NCBI GenBank assembly: GCA_037447655.1
Contig: JBBHKE010001182.1
Coordinates: 408,130 to 472,129, forward strand
DNA length: 64,000 nucleotides
Reading direction: 5' to 3'
From: Zygnema cylindricum
Taxonomy: Eukaryota > Streptophyta > Zygnematophyceae > Zygnematales > Zygnemataceae
The notes below the pieces were generated by a model, which saw only the letters and a program-made list of their open reading frames with translations, did not search any database and was not told the origin of the DNA. Shown in pieces: positions 28,558-39,614 of this stretch. Within the stretch, counting starts at the first letter, position 1. Every line of letters starts with the position of its first letter. A program made the position numbers and the translations under genes.

Positions 28558-29444
28558 TTCCTTACCATTTTGCACTTTAATAAGTAAAAAAGTACAAAAA
28601 AAAGTTAAATACGTTGCGCATGTATTGGAATGTGCACTCAAAAAACGTGTGACAAAAAAGTGTGATGTTTCACAATTCACAGTGTAGCCTTAACATTTAA
28701 CTGCTTGAAAAATGTCGGCACATGCGGAGTTCATAATCACGCGATAGCGTAAAATTTTGTGCATTTTATACGTGGAATGATCTTAATGTTCAACAAATTT
28801 TTTTGGGAAAATCCTAAATTAGAGTTAAGAGTTATTATTTTTTTTTAAATTAAAAATTCTAAGTTAACATTTATAATGCTAATTGTTTTTTAACCTTAAT
28901 TATTTCATAACGCTAAAAGCGATTCACGGTGTACTTTAATTGGACCAATGTGCACTTAAAACATATCTTTGTCAAAGTGACTTGTGCCCAACCAAAATAG
29001 TCACTGCCATGATCAATTCCTTAAAAAACGCTAAACTTCCCGAGGGGCTTAACGTTCAACGTAACACATGGAAATATGTTATGACGATAATTTCTCCAAA
29101 TAATGAGGGTTGTACGCCCGTTTTGGGAAGTTGCTGCGAAACTAAGGATTGCATATGTGTTTCTAGTTGTGTACAGACTTTTGGTGTTTTGCTCCACGGG
29201 AACGAATTGACATAGAAACGCATAAATCGCATATTCATGGACACAACTAGAAACGTGCAGTACAACGTGTATTGTTTTCTTCGCTAGTTAAAACATCTTT
29301 TATCCATACACATTTGTTTGATTATGGATCTGACCGTTGCGGTTGAAAGGTAAGATTCTTACTTTCTGATTGACGATCTCCATGTGAAAATCGGACAAGT
29401 GTGTCCGAAGAAAATATCTTTTAAGTCGCAAAAAAACTACTAAC
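28558..29444. other. AT-rich intergenic DNA with a MITE right end
   Basis: No gene is seen. Near 28905-28938, ACGCTAAAAGCGATTCACGG followed by TGTA is the right end of the TA-flanked MITE family; the left end is not clear. A block around 29325-29405 reappears inverted at about 39635-39720. Confidence 0.5.
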
Positions 29445-29960
29445 ACTAATGGGTGTGTCCCCATGTGCAAACTACTAACACTAATGGGTATGTCCCCATG
29501 TGCATAAGTAAGGGTTTTTATCTACCGTTTCCTAGTAAAACTTAGCGTCGTACAGCGTAAGTTTTAACCGTACAGAAAAATTGAGAAAAAAAGTACATTT
29601 TGCGTCATCGTCAAACTTAGAATGTACTACATGTTGTCGTTTTGTGTTTTTCGACCCACAAGAAACGTCATCTTCAAACTTCTCTTTAAAACACATCGGC
29701 GATGTGTTTTAAAACAAAGTATTTTCGATAAACAAATAGTAACATATATTCGCATGTGTCGTAATTTTCAAAAATATACAAACGATTTCGGAGGACAAGG
29801 AAAAGTACAAAATTTGTTATGTTCTGTGTGTTTACGCCTATCAAAGTACACAATTTGTTTTGTTTTGTCAGGTTGTGTTCAGTACATAAATTAATGTTTA
29901 GGGGTCTTAAGGTTTAAACGCCATTTCACGAAAAGGTGAGAAAGCTCTGAAGCCACATCA
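29445..29960 (+). repeat. Dispersed repeat R1, copy 2
   Basis: It aligns with 1262-1660 and 30603-31000: CCCATGTGCATAAGTA start, GCGTCATCGTC, the hairpin arms AAAACACATC/GATGTGTTTT with a GGC spacer (29688-29710), and CATTTCACGAAAAGGTGA (29923-29940). A 25-bp segment of its start is repeated in tandem at 29431-29500. Confidence 0.6.
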
Positions 29961-30602
29961 ACTCGCATTCGCCGCACCTTCAAACTCTACCACCCCTTCA
30001 AACTTAGCCATTCCGCATTCTTTCACCGAGCGACTCTAGTTACACAGTGGGAAGTAAGAAAAAACAGTAAGCGTGACTTTTTCTTACCACTGCTAGAGGT
30101 ATTCAAGTATTTTTCTGCCTTTAAAAAAAAACACACAACTTCTATTGTTACGTTGTTCATCTCACACAAAGGCGGCTCATGAGTCTTTTTTTTAGGTTGT
30201 TTCATCCGAAAATTTTACCTCGTTTTTACAAGGTCAAAATAACTAACAAACAAAATATCATTGCGCTTAAAATTGGTTTTATTATGTCATACTCAATCTA
30301 TTGTACAAATCGGTTGTTCTAAAATTAACTATATAATTAAAAGGAAACATGTCATTTTAATGAGCCTTGGAAGACTATCTTAGCATTTGAAGCATTGGAA
30401 ACGACACTTCTTCAACCATGGATATCCTCCATTGGCAGAGTGTCGAAAGGCAAGACGTCTACAAATGTCACGCAAGGTTATGCGACGTCCAAAACATTTT
30501 TTCACAATTTGGTGGGTCATCACAGATTGTACACCGTAACAGCCGTCACGGGCAGTGTCGACTTGTACAATCGTCACACCCTTAAGTGACAACTTTGTTA
30601 AG
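29961..30602. other. Intergenic DNA, no gene seen
   Basis: The open frames here (for example 30380-30592, both strands) are overlapping and match nothing recognisable. Confidence 0.45.
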
Positions 30603-31095
30603 CGTACGGCCCCATGTGGCTAAGTACGGGTATTTTTCCATCGTTTTCCTTTAAAACTTAGCGCAGTACTGCTTAAGTTGCGACCGTATGAAAAAATCGC
30701 CAATTTGTAGAGTACAGTTTGCGTCATCGTCAAACTTAGGATGTACGAAAATTTGTCGTCTTGTATTTTTTCGACCCATTGTCACCTCATCTTCAAACTT
30801 ATCATAAACCACATCAGCAATGTGATTTATACAAAGTATAACCGTTTACGCAAATAGGAAAACATATTCCCATGTGTGAAAAGTTTTCAAAAGTTTTGAC
30901 GACTGAAAAAAGTACAGGGATGTTCGTTTTTGTCCGCCTGCACCTTATACGGTTTTTTTGAAGGGGTCTCGATGGTGTAGTGTCATTTCACGTAAAGGTG
31001 ACAAATTTGCGAAGGTGAAAAATTTGCGAAATCATGGCGGTCGGACAGGAGAGGTTTACGCAAAGGCATGTTGTACACCAAAATACTTTATCAAA
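30603..31095 (+). repeat. Dispersed repeat R1, copy 3
   Basis: TACGGCCCCATGTGGCTAAG start, GCGTCATCGTC, a decayed hairpin (30806-30828), CTTATACGG with a T-run, CATTTCACGTAAAGGTGA and GGCGGTCGGACAGG, in the same order as copy 1. Confidence 0.6.
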
Positions 31096-31591
31096 GTACC
31101 GATTACATGGGGACACCCCTTGAGGATACTTTCGCATGTGACCGAAACTTTATTCTTGTAACTTTGTTTTTAGCAAAGATTTTCCGCACTACTTTTATAG
31201 CATTTGTATGTAAAGAAATGAAATCGTTACTTTAGATTGTGACGGATGTAGACATGGGTGTAATTTGTGACGGTTGTAGACGACTACAAATTCCGCGACA
31301 ATTGATGACGTTTACATAATAACGACGGTTGTAGACGTCTAGCTACTTGTGACATTGTAGATGTTTAGGGTTTGTGACATTTTGACGTCACACTCAAATT
31401 ATGATAGCGTCAACGTCACAAATTCTAAAACCTTATTCCATGGTTTCTCGATTTTATTTTTTAGTCTTTTCTCACTCTACTTGCCATCAAAATACGTCCA
31501 AAGATAGTAAAAAGAACTCGTTTTTAAAGATCTTTCATTTGATACCATTATTGACGTTTTTCATTGCAAGAATTGTGAGATAGACGCGGTA
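31096..31591. other. Intergenic DNA, no gene seen
   Basis: It contains several short repeats of TGTGACG/TTGTAGACG words (31230-31400) but no recognisable gene or element. Confidence 0.4.
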
Positions 31592-31808
31592 CACCGCCAA
31601 TCGCTATTAGCGTTGTGTACGCTAATCCCGTCCCGCTTTTTTTTTTTTATTCTCAAATAGAATTATCCACACTATTTAAAAAAAGCCCTAATTCCTAATT
31701 AGAGTAATCGATTTCTTCCAAAATTTCCAAATTCCCAATTAGCGTACACCACGCTAAATAATAGTATACGCGCTAATCAAACGTACACGCTAATAGCGAT
31801 TGGCGGTG
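31592..31808. mobile_element. TA-flanked MITE
   Basis: The 217-bp element has inverted ends CACCGCCAATCGCTATTAGC and its complement, flanked by TA on both sides (31590-31591, 31809-31810). Internal ACGCTAAT words repeat the ends. There is no coding capacity. The same family is at 38280-38488, with partial copies near 9591, 28938 and 40315. TA duplications suggest a Tc1/mariner-type or PIF-like source; which one cannot be decided here. Confidence 0.8.
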
Positions 31809-31810
31809 TA

Positions 31811-34800
31811 GTGGGAGAGGGAGAGAGAGAGAGGCGCTTCCACAGAGTTCGCTTTTGCGAAATGGCGTCCGTTGGTCGAGACCCCCTCCACGGCCCCTGT
31901 ACGGGAAAAAAGCGCACGGAAAAAAGTCACGCACATGCTGGAAAGGTGCAGTGATACTCCGCGCACAAAAATTTTCAAAAACTTTCGGCACGTGCAACAG
32001 CATCTGCCTATTCGCTCACCTCATGGAATTTCATTTAAAATCACCTCGCGAGGTGATTTTATGTAAAGTTTGAACATGAGCGGAAGGACGCGAAAGTGGG
32101 GTCGAAATGCGCTAGACGACAAATTGCATCGCGCTAGATGACAAACTTCAGTACATATAAAGTTTCAAGTTAACGCAACTTGTACGGTGGTAATTTCATT
32201 TTTTTGGTATGGATGCGGATTTTCTCGTATGGAGGAAAACGACAGAAAATAACTGTATCTTTAGCACATGCGAAAGTACCCTAAGTTCTAACCTAACTTC
32301 CCGGAACCGTACTATCTGATTTTTTTGCGTAAAGTATAAGGAAACGTATAATACTCGTACTATATACGCGCGTACCATTTTGCAACATTAAACATACGAT
32401 TTGACCATTCTGGTGGAATTCGCAGAGAATCAGGAGAAAATCGAAATCATGTTTGACTTTCAATCGCCAAAGGCGTTGGGCTGTTTTTTCCCCTTTCCTG
32501 TCACGCAATCAACACTATCTACAAACTTGGAGTGATTTGTCTCTTTCGAAGACGCTTCTCCACTCCTGAGTTGACCAAGGCAGTATATTTTGTTTTTTCT
32601 GGACCTGAGACAGGTAAAACTGACGAAAAGAACATATCGACCTCTACGACAAATTTAATTATGCAGCTTGCAGGCGTTTTTCCGATGAGACCGTACATAT
32701 CTCTGCCGTGACATGGCCGTCGGGTGGCAATCCGTACTTGTTTGAAATTCAGATTCTTTGACATGCAGGCTCCCGGACGTTGACATGACAGTTTTGTCCT
32801 TTGTTCAGCTGAGCCTATCTTACCATATGCCTGTACGGACTGTACGAATATGCTCGTGGTGGCTTTTCAGATGACCGCAAGCGACCGACGTGGGATTGTC
32901 GCTTTTGCTTTCATCAGAGACAAACGTGGCGGCGGAAGTGAGGCTGTCGTTTCTGCTTTCCCTACAGACAAAAAGGCACGTTACGGTACGGTTGGTGAAG
33001 TAAGATTTTCCAGCTTCATTTTCAAAATCCTGCAGAACCAATCGTTGTATGCCACATCAGCAAAGAAGTCAAAGTCAGTCTGATTGTGTGCACGACGGCC
33101 ATAATATTCCAAAATCTGAGAATCTTTTTCAGATCGTACAAATTCGTACAAATCCAAAAATTGAGAATCTTGCTCTGTAACGCACCGTACAGTTGAGGTC
33201 ACCAGTTTGTCCACCGTGGCACCATATGAACTGTATGACGTACGTATCGACCCCTGTACAGAACTAATATTGCTGACGTGTCATTACCATGTGTCATCTA
33301 ATGTACGGCATTCTCGCAGTTACTATTGCCGTTGGAGTGACGTGACGGTGTTCCTCTCTCCGACCTACTCCAGCTGTCACGAAACGAGAAGTAAAATCTG
33401 GAATTTTGATATCTTCAAGTTCAAATGTGTTTTTAAAGTGCGTACTTTATGATAAAGTTCGTACTGTACGTAAAAGTGCAAAATTGTAATATTTCGTGCA
33501 GTTTTTACTTTGGTGCAGAAGTGAAGGTGTTTACTAATTTGATATATGGTGTGGTCTAGAATCTATTTATTCTAGAATCTTTTTATTTATCTATACATTT
33601 ATGTCTGTACCTATGTGTTTTTTTTTTTTTTTTTATGCATTTATGTATTTATGGATTATGTAAATATGCATTTATGTAAATATTAAAATGTTTTTACTGT
33701 AAATTGGTTTTTTTCCAAAACTTCTCTGAAATACTAATCAGCTCAATGGGAAAAAAAAAGAGGGGATTTCTAAAAATTGAGGTTAGATATTAGAAGCTGT
33801 TTAGTTTTGTAATAAGTAGTCTTTACATGTTCGTTTTTAACCTTCTTTTTTTGATTTTTTTTCTTTTTTTACATCTTAGTTTTTGCGATTGTCCGACTTG
33901 TGTTTGTTAAATTTTTCAATTTTTTCAAAAAGAAAAGATAAAATTTTGAAAAACGATGCACAGTTTTTGCACAATACTCCAAAGACATAAAATTTCAAAT
34001 CCATAAAACAATTCAAATCCCAAAAAAAAGAACAGCAAAAATAGGATAAAATAATAATAAAGAAAGAAATAAAAAAATAAATCAAATCAACCCATATCCA
34101 TATAAAGCAATCTCTGCAGCTTGAAGGAAACTCAAAAAACAAAAAACAAAAAACAAAAAACAAAAAAAAGGGGAGAGAATGTACACAACAATTGCCCAGT
34201 TTTGCATTTAATCACAAAATAATACAAAACAAGTATTCATCCGAAATTCGGCGATTCTAGAAACCCATTTGAACTCTAAAACTAATTGCTATTTTCTTAA
34301 AAATTATACCTTCTTCTCTCCCTTTTCTCCAAAACCAGAAAATCTAAAACCTTCGAGTTGTCTTCGACACCGAAAAAGGGAAAGAAAACTAAATAAAGAA
34401 AAAAAAAAAAAGGGAAGGAAAAAACGGAGAAAAAATAAACAAGCGGCGTAAAAACACCAAAAAAGAAAAAAAAAGAAAAAAACCCAAAAAAGAAGGAAAT
34501 CTTGTTCCTAAGTTTCTTCTACCTTAAAATTTCTTACAAATAAAATTCTCACTTTCCAGGAAAAAATCAACTATTGTTTTAGAAATCGTCGACTTTCGTT
34601 TTTCTTCCTTCAATACGTTTTCCTCCAAACTTTCTAAAAAACTGCCACCTGTCAACACTATTTGAATTTTTTTCTACAAAAAGGATAAGCAGTTTCGTTA
34701 GTGAAAAAAAAAAAAGAGGGAAAAAGAAAACCTGAAAAAGGCTCCGGAAGCACTCCGGGCAGCCATAAAAATTTTCTGACTCTGACCAGAAATTTTGGAC

Positions 34801-34849
34801 TTCTAAAAGAGTGGGGGGACTTTCAAAAAAGTTTGTATTTACCTTACTT
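31811..34849. other. Gene-poor region with low-complexity DNA
   Basis: No gene is recognisable. It contains a perfect 24-bp palindrome (32037-32060), a T-run (about 33618-33636) among ATTTATG repeats, a run of AAAAAC units (about 34137-34165), and A-rich DNA at 34380-34490. The open frame at 34579-34917 is low-complexity and lies in the CT tract. Confidence 0.5.
32037..32060. repeat. Perfect 24-bp palindrome
   Basis: AAAATCACCTCG is followed by its exact reverse complement. It resembles in build the AAAACACATC/GATGTGTTTT hairpins of repeat R1 and stands in DNA starting with a CACCTCATGG word. Confidence 0.8.
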
Positions 34850-35545
34850 TCTACTATTGCCCCTCTCACTCTCACACTCCCTCTCCCTCCTCCCCACCTC
34901 TCTCCCCCTCTCTCCATCTACCTTTCTCTCTCTCTGTACATGTACAAATTATCTAAAATCTGAAAAAGGAAAGCTCAATTCTTTTCACAGTATACTCGAA
35001 TTTGGTGCCCCAAAATATGAAAAATATGCCCAAAAAAAATTCACAGGAAATGATATTATGGGATTTTCCCCTTTAGTCTTCATCTCTAATCCCAAAACGC
35101 CATTTCCCCAAAAACCCCATTTTCTCTAAAACTCCATGGTTCTTTAAAATGTAATTTTTTTCCTTCCAGACTTTCCCCCAAATGCTTTACCTTTCAGGTG
35201 CATTGCACTTATTCTCTCCCTCTCTCCCTCTTCCCCTTCCCTTCTTCCCTCCTCTCTCTCCTCTCTCTCCCTCTCTCTCCCTCTCTCCTCCAGCAATGCA
35301 TTTGGTGAGCTTGTTCACACATTCATTTTAGAGAATTCATTCCAATCAAGAAACCTCCTCTCTCCCTCCACCTCCCCCCTCCTCCCCTCCTCCCTCTCTC
35401 CCTCCATTCCCTTCTCCCTCCCTCTCCTCTCCCCCCACTCTTCCCTCTTCACTCCCTCCCTCTCTCCCCACCTCACTCTCCCTCTTCCCCCTTCTCTCAC
35501 GAAGACACCGCCTCTCTCTCCCTCTCCCTCCCTCCCTCCGGCCTC
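34850..35545. repeat. Polypyrimidine tracts downstream of the kinase gene
   Basis: CT/CCT-rich tracts lie at about 34855-34940, 35215-35292 and 35350-35545 on the plus strand, so the coding strand of the kinase is GA-rich here. The last tract overlaps the final codons of the ORF (GREREREAV), which makes the true C-terminus uncertain. Confidence 0.8.
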
Positions 35546-37350
35546 CTCCTCGAAAGACACCTCCCCAGAATCGCCCCCGAGTAACACGTGGCAGCTGCTG
35601 AGACCCTCCAGAGACAGGCCCCTATCACCCCCCCCAAGAGGGAGGGGGGGGGAGAGGTAAGCGAGGGAGGAGAGGGAGAGGCAGAAGACACCTTGGCCTT
35701 TTTCTCATTTGTCAGTTTCTGGTTTTTGTCTTCTTCTACGTCGTCCATTTCCGCTCCTCCTACCCCTCCCCCCCCTCCGTCCGAATCCGTATCGCTTATC
35801 TCCTCTCCGTACACTCCTCCCAGTACGGATTTCGGGGACCCCGCCCTCAGCTTCAGAAACGACAAAGAATCTTTCGGCGCCGAATGTACTTTCGGGGGAC
35901 ACATGATTCCCGGTAGTACGGACTGTACGGCTTGTATAGATTGTACGGACAGATCGAATTCGGACAGGTCGGTTTCGTCCGTACAGGGGGAAACGCTTTC
36001 CTTCGTCTTCTTCTGTACGGATTCGGATTCGGACTCCGACTCCGTGCCGGGCATGCTGACACGTGGCGCCGCGGGAGAAGTGACACGCGGCACGTAGGGG
36101 GGAGGGGAGGGGGGGGAGGGAGGGAGGAGGAGAGACCCCAGCGTGGCGGTGAAGTAAGAAATGGCGGAGCCTTTGGAAGCCAGAGGAGGAGAGGGAGAGG
36201 TAGAGTAGTCGTAGTCGGGAGGGGAGAGAGAGAGAGAAAGAGGGTCGGTCACAGAACCCGGGGCGAAAAACCCCTCAGCACCTTTCTTGTACGGACTGTA
36301 CGGAGCCGTACTGTAACTGTTCCGGATCCAGGGGTGCTGCAGAATCTCCGTGGCCGTGGGCCTCGCCCGGGGGTCCAGGGAGAGCATAGACCTTATGAGC
36401 GACTTGGCCAGTACGGACACCGAGGGCCAGGGGGTGTGGGCGAACGTGAGCTTGCCGCGTTTGATGGCCTTGTAGAGCTTGGCGTCGGTTTTTCCGGCGA
36501 ACGGAAACTCCCCACTGAGCATGACATAGAGCACGACCCCCAGGGACCAGACGTCGGCTTCGCGGCCGTACCACGTCTGGGAGAGGACTTCCGGTGCCAC
36601 GTAGTACGGGGAGCCCGCGAAGCCGGAAGCTTCCTGGAAGGGCCCCAGGAACATGGCGAGGCCGAAGTCGGCGAGCTTCACGGTGCACAGCTCGGAGGGG
36701 GAGGAGGAGGAGTTGCTGACGTCAGCGGAGGAGGTTTTGGGGGTGATGGGAGCGTCGGATTTGTGGGATTTGGCCGAATTTGTGTCGTTTTTGTCCGTAT
36801 CTGTGGGAGGAGGAGGAGGAGAAGTTGAGTCCATTTTTTGTCTGTTGTTGCTGCTGTTGTTTTTTCTGGAGGAGGGCGAGACGAGGAGGATGTTCTCGGG
36901 TTTCAAGTCTCGGTGCATCACGCCCTTCGCGTGACAACAGGCGACGCTTTCCGCGATTTGCGCCACGATATGCGCCGCCCCCATCTCCGAAAACGGCCCC
37001 CTCTTCACCACCTCGTCGAACAAGTCCCCCCCCTCGCAGAGTTCCATTATAATGTGGACGTTCTCGGCGTCCTCGAACACTCCGCGCAAGCCGACAACGT
37101 TGGGGTGACCGTTGAGTCGCCGCATCACGGCGACCTCGAGGCGTACGTCATCAAAATCGTCCTCATCCTCGAGATTCGCCTTCCGTATCGACTTGCACGC
37201 GAGCTGTTCGCCCGTGTTGCGGTCCGTACATTGCCGTACGACTCCGGAAAATCCGGTGCCGAGTTCTTTGCCGAGGGAGAAGTGGTCCTGGACGTTGTCG
37301 GTGGGGTGGAGGAGGACGCTCGAATTCGGTACTCCGCGCTTGTACCACAT
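35497..37350 (-). CDS. CDPK/PEPRK-like Ser/Thr protein kinase (617 aa)
   Basis: This is a cytosolic or nuclear protein kinase phosphorylating Ser/Thr. From ATG 37350 (GTCGCCATGTGG; chosen because the 108 in-frame residues upstream are low-complexity from a CT tract) the domain spans about 24-342: GTGFSGVV (31-38), Lys53 in ACKSI, Glu72, HRDLKPEN (146-152), DFG (228-230), AGSPYYVAPEV (245-255), Asp266 and HPWIR. All catalytic residues are present. About 65 Ser/Asn/Pro-rich residues (157-222) separate the catalytic loop from DFG, which is unusual. The C-terminal 270 residues are Ser/Pro-rich and disordered-looking with no EF hands, so it is not a full CDPK. The best fit is the PEP carboxylase kinase-related (PEPRK) branch. 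An intron within the insert (GT...AG in frame) is possible but not needed. The region is GC-rich, unlike its surroundings. Confidence 0.85.
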   Translation of the reverse strand: MWYKRGVPNSSVLLHPTDNVQDHFSLGKELGTGFSGVVRQCTDRNTGEQLACKSIRKANLEDEDDFDDVRLEVAVMRRLNGHPNVVGLRGVFEDAENVHIIMELCEGGDLFDEVVKRGPFSEMGAAHIVAQIAESVACCHAKGVMHRDLKPENILLVSPSSRKNNSSNNRQKMDSTSPPPPPTDTDKNDTNSAKSHKSDAPITPKTSSADVSNSSSSPSELCTVKLADFGLAMFLGPFQEASGFAGSPYYVAPEVLSQTWYGREADVWSLGVVLYVMLSGEFPFAGKTDAKLYKAIKRGKLTFAHTPWPSVSVLAKSLIRSMLSLDPRARPTATEILQHPWIRNSYSTAPYSPYKKGAEGFFAPGSVTDPLSLSLSPPDYDYSTSPSPPLASKGSAISYFTATLGSLLLPPSPPSPPPYVPRVTSPAAPRVSMPGTESESESESVQKKTKESVSPCTDETDLSEFDLSVQSIQAVQSVLPGIMCPPKVHSAPKDSLSFLKLRAGSPKSVLGGVYGEEISDTDSDGGGGGVGGAEMDDVEEDKNQKLTNEKKAKVSSASPSPPSLTSPPPSLLGGVIGACLWRVSAAATCYSGAILGRCLSRRRPEGGREREREAVSS

Positions 37351-37394
37351 GGCGACAAAGGAGAGATTTTGGGGGGAATTTTGACTTTTGCGAG

Positions 37395-37540
37395 GTATCC
37401 GTTTTTTTTGGGATAATTTCTTGGGATCAGTGGGTAGAGGGCATGGAGGAGAGGAGGAGAGAGGAGGTGGGGAGGGAGGGGAGGACGAGAGAGGGAGAGA
37501 GGGAGGGAGAGGGAGAGGGAAGGGAGGGAGAACGGTGTTA
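37395..37540 (-). promoter_or_regulatory. CT-rich leader upstream of the kinase start
   Basis: On the coding strand about 37540-37435 is a pyrimidine tract (CTCCCT, TCTCTC repeats) 85-190 nt before the ATG, the position of a plant 5' UTR. Beyond it, up to 38270, are ACGT words (GTTACGTCAC, CCACGTCAGC, TGACGTACG) and many GTAC words. No TATA box is clear. Confidence 0.45.
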
Positions 37541-38279
37541 AGGGAGATGAGTGAGTGGCGTTCTTCTTTGAAGGGAGTGCTTTGTGTTTGGGAGCGTGGT
37601 ACGAAAGTACAAGTGTACGGATGTGTATTTTTTGAACGTGGAAGGGTTCGGATGCCGGGCGGTGGATGGGTCATGGAGGTGGTCGGAGGCGGCAGCCAAT
37701 GGGAGGGCGCCGACGCGGCCCGTAAAACTGCATGTCGTCGACAGCAACGGACGGAAGGGTGTACGGAATGATAGTGTACGAAAGGTTATGCTGTACTTTT
37801 GTTTCGCACGGTATTTCAAGATCGACATGGCAATTTGGAGACGATGGGATTTTGCTTCCTCGTTTCTTGGCGGGTGGTCGGTGCGGGATGCGTTACGTCA
37901 CTCTAGCGCGGAAACTGTAGAAGATCGCGTGCGCTTTTAGCTGATTGCGCCACGTCAGCACGGCTGGTTTTGTACCGCGGGCGGTACGTGCGTCACACAG
38001 TCCCCGAGAAGTCGGAAGTTCGTACACTTTTGAGATCCGTAGAGTTCTTGACTTTTTGTCTTTTGTCCTTCCTTTTTGGCATGTCTGCAAGGCTGAAAGC
38101 GAGGATATTACCGTACGTTATTGTACTGTATTGTGTGACATTTGGTAGTGCCATGTCAGCACGCCAGCACTCATCGTTGACGTACGGTATCCAGTTTCTT
38201 CTATGTTGAGTCGCGAACGATATTAAGTAATATCGCGATTTCAGTATATCGATTCGTTAACGGGCTGCACTGATCAGTA

Positions 38280-38488
38280 CACCGCGAATCGCTATTGGCG
38301 TTAATCACGCTAATTCGGCGCCCCTAAAATTTTACCCAAATTCTCAAATAGAGTGACTTAAAAAAAACCTAGAAACCAAAATAGAGTGACTGATTTCCTT
38401 GGAAATCCCCAAATTCCCAATTAGCGTTAATCACACTAATTGTTCATTCACACTAAATATTTGTTAACGCTAATAGCAATTCGCGGTG
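38280..38488. mobile_element. TA-flanked MITE, second full copy
   Basis: 209 bp with inverted ends CACCGCGAATCGCTATT and AATAGCAATTCGCGGTG, TA on both sides (38278-38279, 38489-38490). Interior AAATAGAGTGACT and TTAGCGTTAATCAC blocks match the copy at 31592 and the half copy near 9600. It lies about 0.9 kb upstream of the kinase start. Confidence 0.85.
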
Positions 38489-38490
38489 TA

Positions 38491-39138
38491 CGTGTATCTA
38501 AGATCGTACATAAATAAGTACATCGGAAATCTCGATCAAGCACTTGATTGGGCGAAGATTCTGCGTACGAAAAATATAAATGCAGGTTTAAAGTCTTGAC
38601 TGATGTTTATCCAGGAGAAAATGACGCTCTGCGATACAGGGGCAAAAAAACAGGCTGCGATATTCGGTCACAGCAAAAAAAAAAGTGTATAGTACGATAT
38701 CAAAAATATTTTTTGCAATAATCTTATAGGATACGATTCTATTTGTACGACATTTTCTATTACGGAAACTGTTTAGATTTTAGTAAATTGCCAACCGTCG
38801 AGGACAATATTGTACAGGTGTAACGTACATTCCACAGCTCTAAAGGTCCAGTATTGTTAGGGTTTTGGTAAAGAGTTTCGTCCATTCTCTGATTTCGTAC
38901 GTTAAACTGATAGGAAAGTCTCGATAGTTACATCTTAGCCGTTGGAGAACCTTCATCCAACGGTGGAGTTTGGAGAGTCTCCAATAGATAGTACGTATGA
39001 AAAACTTTAGTATGCATACTTTAATGTACCGTATGTCCGTATCGTATCGGGATAAACAGTGTATCGTAAAAAAGGAGCAGCAGATGCTCATGAATTTTCA
39101 CGCCGCGTTAAAACAGTGAATTGCTAATTTGCACCAAT
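38491..39138. other. Intergenic DNA, no gene seen
   Basis: No gene is recognisable. GTAC words are frequent. Confidence 0.45.
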
Positions 39139-39146
39139 GTTTTTTT

Positions 39147-39606
39147 TAGTGTTGTGTATCGGTAAGGATTTGCCGATAACCGATATGGGTCTTTTTCCGG
39201 GTAGCCGATAATCAGTATATCGGTAAGGCGATATATGTACGGACTGTACAGGTAAAAGTACGGCCAGCTCACTCAACTGTACGTGTTATTCCCCCGACAC
39301 GCCCTACTCACAACCCCTATCTACTAAGGTGCCCACCAATCAGATCATTTGTACAAACCGAAAGTACAGTAGTCGGCATAAGATATGTATGGCTTTAGTA
39401 CGGCTCCAGTTAAAACGATGTAGCTTTCACATCCGACGCCATGGCTTTGTCCCTTTTTTCATTGGGATCCACTGGAAACTTGCCACGTGTATTTCGTACA
39501 TAAAGTACAAAAAGTAAAAATATATCGGACACTCTGACCGTTCGATAACCGATAGCTAACGGTATCGGTGTCATCGCGATATTTCTTTTATCGATACACA
39601 ACACCA
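39147..39606. mobile_element. hAT-like MITE carrying an LTR-like segment
   Basis: Inverted ends TAGTGTTGTGTATCG (39147) and CGATACACAACACCA (ends 39606) are flanked by GTTTTTTT at 39139-39146 and 39607-39614, an exact 8-bp duplication. The interior (about 39295-39510) contains CTCACAACCCCTATCTACTA and CGTACATAAAGTAC, which match family C and B LTR DNA, so the element seems to have picked up a piece of LTR. No transposase. Confidence 0.75.
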
Positions 39607-39614
39607 GTTTTTTT

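Noticed and set aside
35588-36097. Plus-strand ORF of 169 codons, and others at 35932-36828 and 36838-37416
   Set aside because: They are antisense shadows of the GC-rich kinase gene and consist of low-complexity residues.
35497-37674. Kinase start at the upstream methionine (37674)
   Set aside because: The extra 108 residues are low-complexity Pro/Ser/Leu from the CT-rich leader; the ATG at 37350 has good context and begins a conserved-looking N-terminus.
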